From JACKCP01 sp034007295 (GTDB lineage: Bacteria > Desulfobacterota > Desulfobacteria > Desulfobacterales > JACKCP01), in the NCBI GenBank assembly GCA_034007295.1, contig JAVERC010000034.1, positions 1 to 38,118 of the forward strand: DNA of 38,118 nucleotides, written 5' to 3'. The notes beneath the pieces were generated by a model, which made no database searches, had not been told where the DNA came from, and saw only the letters and a list, made by a program, of their open reading frames with translations. Positions 15,869 through 23,464 of the stretch are shown here, piece by piece (positions within the stretch are counted from its first letter, which is position 1; each line of letters begins with the position of its first letter). A program made the position numbers and the translations under genes.

Positions 15869-16099
15869 TCAGTGGTAATCCTTGAAATCAATTTTTTCTC
15901 CATCCCAGGAACCTTTGAGAAAATGTTTTTCAATTTCTTCTTCTGCAAGGCTTAAAAGCTTGTACCCATAATCTCTTAAAACACCGAACAAAATACCGCA
16001 TCCAGCATCTTTTCTGTAAATATCTCCTAATTCAGCAGTATTTACCATTTCCTTTGCAAGCTCAAGGACTTTAAGAATGTTCTGATTTTCAGGTTTCAC
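15869..16099 (-). CDS. 76-residue conserved-looking protein of the rubrerythrin cluster
   Basis: I recognise no named family. The protein (after GTG start, MKPENQNILKVLELAKEM) is mainly alpha-helical by appearance. It has a central DAGCGILFGVLRDYGYKL segment with a single Cys and ends in an acidic, Glu/Lys-rich tail. The open frame extends upstream to an ATG at 16153, but GGAGGA sits exactly six bases before GTG at 16099, which I take as the start. It is first in the rubrerythrin-desulfoferrodoxin-rubredoxin cluster, 77 bases ahead of rubrerythrin, suggesting a role linked to oxidative stress or iron. That link is by context only. Confidence 0.7.
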   Translation of the reverse strand: MKPENQNILKVLELAKEMVNTAELGDIYRKDAGCGILFGVLRDYGYKLLSLAEEEIEKHFLKGSWDGEKIDFKDYH

Positions 16100-16136
16100 C
16101 AACTTCCTCCGGTTTTTTATACTTTTGACTAATACA

Positions 16137-16152
16137 TTCAAATATTGTGCCA
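16137..16152 (-). promoter_or_regulatory. Possible sigma-54-like promoter
   Basis: On the minus strand TGGCAC, five bases, then TTGAA resembles the sigma-54 consensus TGGCAC-N5-TTGCA, with the critical GC at -12 changed to GA. It lies 38 bases before the GTG of the 76-residue gene. A TATAAA nearer the gene (minus strand, about 16116-16121) is a sigma-70 -10 alternative. Confidence 0.3.
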
Positions 16153-16180
16153 AAATAAAAAAACATTAAACCTATTAAAG

Positions 16181-16355
16181 TAGCTGCTGAACAAAAGCGA
16201 TCTTTCTTTATAAGATTAAAAGTTTAATTCTTAAAAATACCCAAGTATTTTATTAAGTTAGTGACTGGCCGAAAACGAGAATTTTTTGTTCAGTTCAAGG
16301 AAGATGAAAATTTAACCGCATGAACTAAAATAAAATCCTATTTTGCAGCCAATCA
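16181..16355. repeat. Composite family-1 element
   Basis: An old reverse copy begins TAGCTGCTGAAC at 16181 and resumes at 16321 (TGAACTAAAATAAAATCC to GCCAATCA). In its middle, 16259-16320 is a fresh-looking half copy in plus orientation (TAGTGACTGGCCGAAAACG to AATTTAACCGCA). This suggests nested insertion or conversion. It fills the space between the divergent 76-residue and DVU0772-like genes; 16356-16515 holds no recognisable gene or element apart from the ribosome-binding site. Confidence 0.65.
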
Positions 16356-16515
16356 GCAAACAGAAAAAGTGTATCGTTTATGAAACAAATTTGTATCAAA
16401 AAAAAAGAAATTACAAAAACAATACAATTAAACAATGGGAAACTGCCCCTTACAAATCATGGCACTTTTATTGCAAGATATGTTTTTAAGATTAATGAAA
16501 CGATAAGGAGAAAAT

Positions 16516-16875
16516 ATGACTCTTGATGAACTAAAAAAAAATTTAAATATACTAAATCAGATTGACTGGGAACTTACACATGAAGATGCAGTTGGACTTT
16601 ATCTTGAGTGGGGCGGAAGCTGGAAACCTGGAGGAGTTCCTTATGTTATAAGAGGAAAACATGATGTATCATACTATTTCGTAGTAAATACCTGGGATGA
16701 TCCCCCAAAAATATTTCTCATCAAAAGATCAACAGAAGATGCCAAAGAGCTTATTGAAATTCCACTTGAAGGTAAAGATAAAGAAAATTTCCTTAAAGAA
16801 GTAGGAAACAATAAAGGAGTTTACTCATTGACAAATGAATTAAAAAAAAGACTGAAAAATGAGCTTTTAAATTAA
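16516..16875 (+). CDS. DVU0772-like conserved protein
   Basis: This 119-residue soluble protein opens with MTLDELKKNLNILNQIDWEL. It carries a well-conserved-looking core (LYLEWGGSWKPGG, then HDVSYYFVVNTWDDPPKIFL) and ends in a Lys-rich helix. From memory it resembles the DVU0772 family of sulfate reducers, whose function is unknown. There are no Cys residues, catalytic motif or membrane segment. AAGGAG is well placed before the ATG. It stands alone, diverging from the oxygen-defence cluster and converging on the ferritin-like gene. Confidence 0.75.
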   Translation: MTLDELKKNLNILNQIDWELTHEDAVGLYLEWGGSWKPGGVPYVIRGKHDVSYYFVVNTWDDPPKIFLIKRSTEDAKELIEIPLEGKDKENFLKEVGNNKGVYSLTNELKKRLKNELLN

Positions 16876-16891
16876 CCCCCCCATTCCTTAA

Positions 16892-16925
16892 ATAAGGCAG
16901 GGTGTAATTAAAAACCCTGCCTTAT
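16892..16925 (+). terminator. Hairpin after the DVU0772-like gene
   Basis: ATAAGGCAGGGT (16892-16903) is the exact reverse complement of ACCCTGCCTTAT (16914-16925), with a 10-base loop. Only a short T/A tail follows, so termination strength is uncertain. Confidence 0.6.
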
Positions 16926-16960
16926 ATTAAAACCAAATTTTTTGATCAATCACTATTTAG

Positions 16961-17098
16961 TGATTGGCCGAAAACGAGAATTTTTTGTTCAGTTCAAGGA
17001 AGATGAAAAATTTAACCCTTAGGATACATTTAGTATTTTGAGGATTAAATTTTGATTCTGACTTAAGAATGGACAAAAAAGACCGTTTCCGTTCAGCG
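16961..17098 (+). mobile_element. Family-1 palindromic element with perfect 9-bp direct repeats
   Basis: This near-consensus plus copy starts TGATTGGCCGAAAACGAG and ends CGTTCAGCG. It is flanked by the identical 9-mers ACTATTTAG at 16952-16960 and 17099-17107. The whole unit is an imperfect palindrome centred on ATACATTTAGTAT. The right 9-mer contains the stop codon of the ferritin-like gene. Confidence 0.92.
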
Positions 17099-17099
17099 A

Positions 17100-17579
17100 C
17101 TATTTAGCATAAGGCAAAAGCTTATTTGTTATAATTCTGATATGAGACATTTCTTCGCTGATTATTTTATCTAACTTATCCTGACCTTTTTTTTCAGGGA
17201 CAAGGTTTTTCATTCCAAGATAAAAAACAATAGAATCTTTTTCTGCTGTTATTGCAGCTTTCATAACTTCTTTTACCGATTTTGTATCTATTTCCTTTTC
17301 ATAAAAAACCTTTGTATCAGCAAGAGCCTTAAGATATGCTGCTGCTTCATTTTCAGGATCAAAAACATTTGATTCCTTCTCAGAAATTTTAAGATCTGTT
17401 TTCATCTGCTTAAATATTTCTTCATGATCAACTTCCATGTCAGCGAGATCTAGAAGAATTTTTTTCAAGTCTTCATTTTGTGCATCTGCTGCTGCTTTTT
17501 TATAAAATTCCTGCCCTTTAACTTCAATTTCAATAGCCATTTCAAAAACTTCATTTGCACTAAAATCATATGCCGCCAT
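17100..17579 (-). CDS. Ferritin-like di-iron protein (rubrerythrin-type domain)
   Basis: The 159 residues form a four-helix ferritin-like domain without a rubredoxin tail. Ligand-type motifs are Glu17 (EIEVKGQEFY), Glu49-x-x-His52 (EVDH), Glu113 (AEKDSIVFY) and Glu143-x-x-His146 (EMSH). Such proteins act in peroxide reduction or iron handling in anaerobes. AGGAGGG precedes the ATG. A 17-bp Fur/PerR-like palindrome lies 59 bases upstream. Its TAG stop falls within the 9-bp direct repeat at the edge of a family-1 element, so the C-terminal end (LLPYAK) may have been set by the insertion. Confidence 0.88.
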   Translation of the reverse strand: MAAYDFSANEVFEMAIEIEVKGQEFYKKAAADAQNEDLKKILLDLADMEVDHEEIFKQMKTDLKISEKESNVFDPENEAAAYLKALADTKVFYEKEIDTKSVKEVMKAAITAEKDSIVFYLGMKNLVPEKKGQDKLDKIISEEMSHIRIITNKLLPYAK

Positions 17580-17637
17580 TTTAAAAATCCCTCCTGTACT
17601 ATATTTGATTTAAATTTTACAAATAAGCTGTTTTATA

Positions 17638-17654
17638 GATTTATACTATAAATC
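17638..17654. promoter_or_regulatory. Candidate Fur/PerR-family operator
   Basis: GATTTATACTATAAATC is a perfect 8-1-8 palindrome. The inner 7-1-7 arrangement has the geometry of PerR/Fur boxes (TTATAATnATTATAA). It lies 59 bases before the ferritin-like start codon, where a repressor would cover the promoter. The assignment is by resemblance only. Confidence 0.5.
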
Positions 17655-17765
17655 CTATTAACACCAACAAAGGATATATTCAAGAATATATCTCAATCTT
17701 TACAAAGAAGTAATGTTATGGCATAGACAAGTAATCAACTTTTAATTCAGGAAATTCAGTCCATT

Positions 17766-19436
17766 ATGATTTCAGAAATTTCAATAAAAAATTTAGCAGT
17801 AATCGATGACATAAAAATAAAATTTGAAACCGGCCTGAATATACTGACTGGTGAAACAGGAGCAGGCAAATCAATAATAATCAATGCAATAAACCTGATT
17901 CTTGGTGATCGTGCCAATGCTAAAATGATAAGAACTGGAGAAGAAAATGCTGAAATTGAGGCTTTTTTTTCAATTAACCAAAATTCACCAGCCTGGATAA
18001 AAATGAAGGAAAACGATTTTGAGCCGGAAGAGGGACTCATTATCAGAAGGATAATACAAAAAAATAACCGCCATAAAATCTATATAAACCAAAGGCTTGC
18101 AACCGCACAGATTTTAAATGAAATAACAAAAAATCTTGCGTCTGTGTCAGGACAGCACGAACACCAGACTCTTCTTGACGAAAAAAATAATATTTATTTT
18201 TTAGACAATTTTGCAGGACTCAACAAAGAAAGAGACAAAATTGAAATAATTTTTGGTGAAATTTTACAGCTAAAAGATAAAATCAAAAACCTTAAATCCC
18301 AAAAAAAACAATTTGAAAAAGATCTTGAACTAATATCCTTTCAAAAAACAGAAATTGAGAATGCATGCCTTGAAGACAGGTTTGAAGATATAAAACTTGA
18401 AGAAGATCTTAAAAAGCTTAAAAATTCAAAATTTCTCATTGAAATATCCTTAAAAGCATCAGCTGTTTTCTACCTAGAAAACGGGTCTGTTTCAGAAATA
18501 ATTTCGTCTATGATAAAAGACTTTCAAAATGCATCATCTATTGACCCTGAGTTTAAAAGGTTCTTAACCCAATTAGAATCAATTTATGCAGAAGTTGAAG
18601 ATCTTGGGAGATCCCTTGGATCATACTCAGAACAAATTGAGCAAGACGACGAAAGACTCCAGTTGATAAGCGAAAGACTTGAGCTTATTTCAAAACTTAA
18701 ACATAAATACGGAAAAACAATTGATGATATAATTAATTATTACAACAGTATAAGCCAAAAAGCCTCAAATTTTGAAAATACTGAAATCAAAATTGATGAA
18801 CTTGAAACCGAGCTTAATGAAAAAGAAAATATCTATATTGAACTTTCACAAAAACTAAGCTCAAAGCGACAATCATGGGCAAAAAAGCTTGAAAAGGATA
18901 TTACAGTTTCAATAAATGAGCTTGAAATGCCCCATGCACTTTTTTTTGCAAACCTTATTTCAGATATAGAGCAAAAAAAAGAAACTGGAATAGATATTTT
19001 GAGCCTGTTAATTTCTCCAAACCCAGGAGAAGCTCCAAAACCAATTTCGGAAACTGCCTCAGGTGGAGAGCTTTCAAGGCTTGTTCTTGCAATCAAGTCT
19101 GCTACGGCTCAAAACGACAATGTTCAAACAATAATTTTTGATGAAGCAGACGCTGGAATAGGAGGCAAAGCAGCTGAAAAAACAGGTGAAAAAATTAAAA
19201 AGCTTTCAAAATCTGCCCAGGTGATTTGTATTACCCATCTTCCTCAAATTGCAAAATTTGCAGATCATCATTTTTATATAGAAAAAAATATTTTTGACAA
19301 CCGGACTAAAACATCAATCACAAAACTTTCCTTAAATGACAGAATAAAGGAAATAGCAAGAATGATTTCAGGCGAAAAAATTTCTGAAAAAGCTCTTGAC
19401 AATGCAAAAGAGCTTATTGAACAAGGATCTGTTTAG
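17766..19436 (+). CDS. recN: DNA repair protein RecN
   Basis: This 556-residue SMC-like ATPase has an N-terminal nucleotide-binding half with Walker A GETGAGKS (29-36) and the RecN segment SGQHEHQTLLDE near 130. A coiled-coil middle runs from about 150 to 380. The C-terminal half contains the ABC signature SGGELSR near 432 and Walker B IIFDEAD near 455, followed by CITHLPQIAKFADHH. RecN promotes double-strand break repair together with RecA. AGGAA is the nearest ribosome-binding candidate. The gene is monocistronic, and a family-1 remnant lies downstream. Confidence 0.96.
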   Translation: MISEISIKNLAVIDDIKIKFETGLNILTGETGAGKSIIINAINLILGDRANAKMIRTGEENAEIEAFFSINQNSPAWIKMKENDFEPEEGLIIRRIIQKNNRHKIYINQRLATAQILNEITKNLASVSGQHEHQTLLDEKNNIYFLDNFAGLNKERDKIEIIFGEILQLKDKIKNLKSQKKQFEKDLELISFQKTEIENACLEDRFEDIKLEEDLKKLKNSKFLIEISLKASAVFYLENGSVSEIISSMIKDFQNASSIDPEFKRFLTQLESIYAEVEDLGRSLGSYSEQIEQDDERLQLISERLELISKLKHKYGKTIDDIINYYNSISQKASNFENTEIKIDELETELNEKENIYIELSQKLSSKRQSWAKKLEKDITVSINELEMPHALFFANLISDIEQKKETGIDILSLLISPNPGEAPKPISETASGGELSRLVLAIKSATAQNDNVQTIIFDEADAGIGGKAAEKTGEKIKKLSKSAQVICITHLPQIAKFADHHFYIEKNIFDNRTKTSITKLSLNDRIKEIARMISGEKISEKALDNAKELIEQGSV

Positions 19437-19470
19437 ATTAATCTCTTACCAAAACATTAACGATTAATAT

Positions 19471-19524
19471 TAATCGCTGCAAAACCGTCTTTTGTAAATT
19501 TTTGCCTCAGATTCAAAATTTAAA
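19471..19524 (-). repeat. Family-1 remnant (right arm)
   Basis: TAATCGCTGCAAAACCG followed by TTTTGTAAATTTTTGCC and TCAGATTCAAAATTTA matches about 50 bases of the reverse element. The other half is lost. Confidence 0.55.
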
Positions 19525-19673
19525 ACAAAAGCAGTGGTTTCAATTACAAATATATTTAACAGTTTTATATTTAGACACTTTTAAATTAATTTTCCATCTG
19601 ATAATATAATTTTGTTTCTTTATTGTTTTTTTAGATTCTTAAAAAACAAATCAACCCATCCGGAAAAAAACTA

Positions 19674-20954
19674 ATGATATTTAAACTTAATTTCCATTTA
19701 AAATTTTCCCTTACTTTGATATTTTTTTGCTTTTATTTTTTTTCAAACTGCCCTGCATTTACAGAAAAAAAAGAAACTATAAAGTCAGGCTTTTATGAGA
19801 ACAAGCCAAAACTGTTTATGCACAATGAAAAATATTCAGGGATTTTTATTGATATACTTGAAGAAATTGGGAAAAAAAATAATTTTAAAATTGAATATAC
19901 AAAATGTGAATGGCCTGAATGTATTGAACTCCTTAAAAAAGGAGAAATTGACATTATGCCTGATGTTGCCTTTTCTTTAGAAAGAAGCAGGCAGTTTAAT
20001 TTCAACAATGAAATTGTTTTTGAAAGTTTTTCTCAGATTTATACAAAAAAAGGAATTAAGATTGAAAGACTTTCAGATCTTGACGGGCTTACAATTGCAC
20101 TGCTAGAAGGCTCAATTCAAGAAAAAATTATTGTAACAATGATGAGCGGATTTGATTATAGGCTGAAAGTTTTGCATGTCAATTCCTATGAAGAAGCATT
20201 TAATCTTACAGCCCAGGGAATTGTTGACGCTGCTGTGGCAAATCATTTTTTTGGAGAATACTTTTATAAATGGTATAATCTTTCAAAAACCCCTCTAGTT
20301 TTCAATCCTGCAGCACTGCATTTTGCAGCACCTAAAAATAAAAACACTGAACTTCTTGAAAAAATTGACAGAACCCTAAAAATAATGAAGGCTAATCCAG
20401 GCTCTGTTTATTACAAAGCTCTTGAAAAATGGATGGAAAGACCTCCAGTAACTGCTGTTCCTCAATATATTTATTTTATATTGTTTTTGCTGCTTATTTT
20501 TTTTCTTTCTTCTCTTGGCATAATTATTTTGCTTAAAACCAAAATAAATAAAAAAAAATTAAATCTTCAAATCTTCAAAAATGAATTTGAAAAAAGCGAA
20601 AAAAAATTCAAAAATCTTTTTGAAACAATGGGTTTGGCAGTTGTTTTCCAAAATAAAGACCAGGAAATAATCCTTGCAAACAAAGAAGCTGAATATCTTC
20701 TTGGCTTTTCCTTTAAATCAGTGGGTAAAAAAAAATTTAATCTATGTAAAAATGCAGTAACAGAAGACGGCCTTGCAATAACAAAAATAAATAATCCTTT
20801 TTTTAAAGCATCTGAAAAGGGCGAAAAAACCTGCGGACTTATTGCAGGAATAAAAACCTATGGAAATTCATCTTTAAAATGGGTTCTTATAAATTCAACT
20901 CCAGAAATTGATCCAGAGAGCCCCCCCCCCATACGGGGTACTCAGTATAATTGA
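19674..20954 (+). CDS. 5' part of a frameshifted sensor kinase (solute-binding and PAS domains)
   Basis: The frame encodes a signal peptide/anchor (1-29), a periplasmic type-3 solute-binding domain (about 35-260; FIDILEEIGKKNNFKIEY, GEIDIMPDVAFSLERSRQF), a transmembrane helix (264-290) and a PAS domain (from about 310). It stops at TGA just after a run of ten C (20921-20930). The kinase half continues in the +1 frame at 20908-22083: with nine C the two would join as ESPPPYGVLSIIEDVTELK, a normal PAS-to-linker sequence. As given, the product is a membrane-bound sensor without kinase. A sequencing slip in the homopolymer is possible, and so is phase variation. Confidence 0.85.
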   Translation: MIFKLNFHLKFSLTLIFFCFYFFSNCPAFTEKKETIKSGFYENKPKLFMHNEKYSGIFIDILEEIGKKNNFKIEYTKCEWPECIELLKKGEIDIMPDVAFSLERSRQFNFNNEIVFESFSQIYTKKGIKIERLSDLDGLTIALLEGSIQEKIIVTMMSGFDYRLKVLHVNSYEEAFNLTAQGIVDAAVANHFFGEYFYKWYNLSKTPLVFNPAALHFAAPKNKNTELLEKIDRTLKIMKANPGSVYYKALEKWMERPPVTAVPQYIYFILFLLLIFFLSSLGIIILLKTKINKKKLNLQIFKNEFEKSEKKFKNLFETMGLAVVFQNKDQEIILANKEAEYLLGFSFKSVGKKKFNLCKNAVTEDGLAITKINNPFFKASEKGEKTCGLIAGIKTYGNSSLKWVLINSTPEIDPESPPPIRGTQYN

Positions 20955-22083
20955 AGATGTTACTGAATTAAAAATCATGGAAGAAGAGCTTATGAAAAGG
21001 AATAAAGAATTTGAACAGATTTTTAATACAGTTCCAGATGCCATGATTTATGCAGATAAAAACAGAAATATATTGAGAACCAATAAAAGATTTGCAGAAA
21101 TTTTTAATTATACCTCAGACGAAGTAAAAGGAAAAAACACTTCCTTTCTATATAAAGATTTATCTGAATATGAACATCAGGGGAAAATAAGATACAGTGA
21201 AGAAGGAACAGATATTATTGAGCCCTATGAAATTCAATACAAAAGAAAAAACCAGGAAATTTTTATTGGAGAAACAGTCGGCAGCAAAGTTAAAGACAGC
21301 AGAGGCAGATTAATTGGAATGATTGCCCTTATAAGAGATGTAACAGAAAAAAGAAAATTTGAAGCAATGATTAATCACAGCCAGAAAATAGAATCTGTTG
21401 GACGGATAGCCGGAAGTATAGCCCACGATTTTAACAATATATTAGGGATTATTTCAGGCTATGCCGATCTTATATTGCTTAATGCACAAAATCTGCCTGA
21501 TATCCAAACCCACACATCCCATATTCAGGAAGCAGCTTTAAAGGCTCAAAAACTTACTCGTCATCTTTTGACATTCAGCAGAAAGCAAAATCTTAATTTT
21601 TCAAAAACAGATATTAATGAGCTCATAAAAAATTTCAGGGAATTTCTGTCTCCGCTTTTAAAAAATAATATCAGCCTTTACCTAAACCTTTGTGAAGTAA
21701 TGTGCTGTGTAAAAGCAGACCCAGGACAATTAGAACAGGTTTTAATGAATCTTGCAGTAAACTCAAAGGATGCCTTTAATAAAAAGGGAACAATTACAAT
21801 AAGTACAAAAATAATCAAAATACCATCAACAAATGACCATTTAATCCCACTTAAACAAGGAAACTATGTCTTAATTTTATTTGAAGACAACGGAGCCGGG
21901 ATCCCAAAAGAAGCTATTGACCATCTTTTTGAACCCTTTTTTACAACAAAACCTAAAGAAAAAGGAACAGGCCTTGGCCTTTCTACAGCCTATGGAATCA
22001 TAAAACAGCATGGAGGAGAAATAACAGTTTCAAGTGTTGTAGGTAAAGGAACCATATTTAAAATTTATCTGCCCTGTATCTGA
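20908..22083 (+). CDS. 3' part of the frameshifted sensor kinase (PAS, HisKA, HATPase)
   Basis: This frame runs from a TTG upstream of the C tract, which is unlikely to be a real start; the true start is at 19674 in the intact form. It encodes a PAS domain (about 30-150; FNTVPDAMIYADKNRNILRT, with PAC segment LIGMIALIRDVTEK). A HisKA domain follows with His173 in GSIAHDFNNILGI, then an HATPase domain with N-box NLAVNSKDA, DNGAGIP and GTGLGLSTAYGII. The HDFNN H-box type matches the kinase at 23465-25867, but there is no receiver domain. The whole intact protein would be about 800 residues. Confidence 0.85.
   Translation: MIQRAPPPYGVLSIIEDVTELKIMEEELMKRNKEFEQIFNTVPDAMIYADKNRNILRTNKRFAEIFNYTSDEVKGKNTSFLYKDLSEYEHQGKIRYSEEGTDIIEPYEIQYKRKNQEIFIGETVGSKVKDSRGRLIGMIALIRDVTEKRKFEAMINHSQKIESVGRIAGSIAHDFNNILGIISGYADLILLNAQNLPDIQTHTSHIQEAALKAQKLTRHLLTFSRKQNLNFSKTDINELIKNFREFLSPLLKNNISLYLNLCEVMCCVKADPGQLEQVLMNLAVNSKDAFNKKGTITISTKIIKIPSTNDHLIPLKQGNYVLILFEDNGAGIPKEAIDHLFEPFFTTKPKEKGTGLGLSTAYGIIKQHGGEITVSSVVGKGTIFKIYLPCI
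20921..20930 (+). repeat. Ten-C homopolymer tract in a coding region
   Basis: Ten consecutive C in a strongly AT-rich genome fall inside the sensor kinase reading frame. Ten C gives early termination at about 20954; nine C restores the kinase frame. Confidence 0.95.
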
Positions 22084-22188
22084 ACTAAAAAATATATTGA
22101 ATCTTTATCCATAAATTAATATTAATTGAATTAATAATTTTTTATTAATTTTTTGCAAATCAGCAAAAATAAAAGGAGATTTTTTAAA

Positions 22189-22431
22189 ATGCCTATCTAT
22201 GAATTCAGATGTCTTGAATGTAAAGAAATATTTGAAGTTATTGTTGTAAGCGGAAATGATGAAGAAATAAAATGCACCAAATGCGGTTCATCTTCATTTG
22301 AAAGAGTTTTAAGTTCTGGAAGCATTTCTGTTTCAAGCCAGGGAAAAGGCCCCGGCCAATCAGCTTCAATACAAGAAAGAACCTGCTCTACAGGAAGCTG
22401 TACAACTTATACCCTTCCAGGACAAGCTTGA
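22189..22431 (+). CDS. FmdB-type zinc-ribbon protein
   Basis: The 80 residues start MPIYEFRCLECKEIFE, the classic opening of the FmdB/CxxC_CxxC regulatory-protein family. A zinc ribbon is formed by Cys8, Cys11, Cys29 and Cys32. A low-complexity Gly/Ser linker leads to a tail with two further cysteines (TCSTGSCTTYTLPGQA). An upstream in-frame ATG exists at 22153, but AAGGAG at 22173-22178 is placed for ATG 22189, where the family start matches exactly. The molecular function of the family is poorly known. It is followed by a clear terminator. Confidence 0.9.
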   Translation: MPIYEFRCLECKEIFEVIVVSGNDEEIKCTKCGSSSFERVLSSGSISVSSQGKGPGQSASIQERTCSTGSCTTYTLPGQA

Positions 22432-22442
22432 TAAATCCTTTT

Positions 22443-22471
22443 CCGGGCAAATAAATTAAGCCCGGTTTTTT
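22443..22471 (+). terminator. Rho-independent terminator
   Basis: CCGGGC (22443-22448) pairs with GCCCGG (22460-22465), followed by six T. It ends the zinc-ribbon gene transcript and borders the convergent Gate-domain gene. Confidence 0.88.
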
Positions 22472-23432
22472 ATTCACTTTCCATAAAAACCAAATTAAAT
22501 TTCTTATCTGACATAATTTTTGATAATTTCACAATTATCCAGATAAAGACGAATGAAAAAAAAATTCTTGCAACAAGAATTCCCCAAAGGCTTCCTCCAA
22601 TGGCAGCCATTAAAATTGTATCTTCAATCATTCCATGGGAAAGACCCATCAGTGAAAGAGAAAAAAATATTTCCCTTTTTGTTAAATTACCTGATTTTGC
22701 TTCATTTATTATAAGACCTCCGCCATAGCTGATTCCAAGGGTGAAACCAGTCACTGCCATAAATCCGGCCTTTTCTCCAATTCCAAGAGGAGAAATAAAA
22801 AATGTAATTTTCCTTGTAAGCCAATCCATAAACTTTATTTTTTCAAAAATATCCATTAAAAAAACAAGGGACAAAATAATCAAAAAAATATAAAAAAGAC
22901 TTATGCACTGAGCCAAAATCTCCCCAAAAAATGTTTGGTCAGAAATAATTTCAGGACTCCAAATAGGTTTTGCAGGATATTGAAAAAGTTCAAAATAATT
23001 AAATGCAAAAGACAATAAAATACCCATTATCACTGCAGATAAAAATCTTAGCAAAAACATGGGAAATATTTTTGCACCTGCTTTTCTAGCAATCCCAAGC
23101 TCAACAGGAAGGGAATGTGCAACAAGAATAATAAGGGAAAGAATTGTTATGTCGCATGAACTCACATTTAATCCTGGATAAATTGCAGCAAAAACACTTA
23201 ACCCTCCATAAATATTTGTTATCATGGAAGCAGCCCAAACAAGGCCAAGCTCCCCGTCAAGCCCCATTAAACCCATAAGAGGGGAAAGAATCTTACCTGT
23301 AAATTCAACAGCTCCAAAATATTCAAGAATTTTTGTCAAAATTGTCATGGGAATCATTATTTTAAAAAGATCAAAACTTATAGTATAGGTTTTTGGGAGA
23401 ATATTATTAAAAAAATTTTTTAAAAAAAACAT
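22470..23432 (-). CDS. Nucleoside-recognition (Gate) domain membrane protein
   Basis: The 320 residues from the chosen ATG make about eight hydrophobic segments. Two Gate-type halves are seen (PMTILTKILEYFGAVEF with WAASMITNIYGG; and FMAVTGFTLGISYGGGLI with GLSHGMIEDTILMAAIGG). The family resembles SpmA/SpmB and NupC-type gates, and substrates are largely unknown. The open frame reaches back to 23531, but that would overlap the upstream kinase by 67 bases with a non-hydrophobic leader; the ATG at 23432 lies 32 bases after the kinase stop. Transcription with the kinase is likely. Confidence 0.8.
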   Translation of the reverse strand: MFFLKNFFNNILPKTYTISFDLFKIMIPMTILTKILEYFGAVEFTGKILSPLMGLMGLDGELGLVWAASMITNIYGGLSVFAAIYPGLNVSSCDITILSLIILVAHSLPVELGIARKAGAKIFPMFLLRFLSAVIMGILLSFAFNYFELFQYPAKPIWSPEIISDQTFFGEILAQCISLFYIFLIILSLVFLMDIFEKIKFMDWLTRKITFFISPLGIGEKAGFMAVTGFTLGISYGGGLIINEAKSGNLTKREIFFSLSLMGLSHGMIEDTILMAAIGGSLWGILVARIFFSFVFIWIIVKLSKIMSDKKFNLVFMESE

Positions 23433-23464
23433 AAGAAAAACAAACCTTAATTTGTAATGTTTCT

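Noticed and set aside
16961..17098. Family-1 elements as simple Rho-independent terminators
   Set aside because: The arms are long but imperfect, many copies lie upstream of genes, and target duplications show mobility; a side effect on termination is possible but is not the best explanation.
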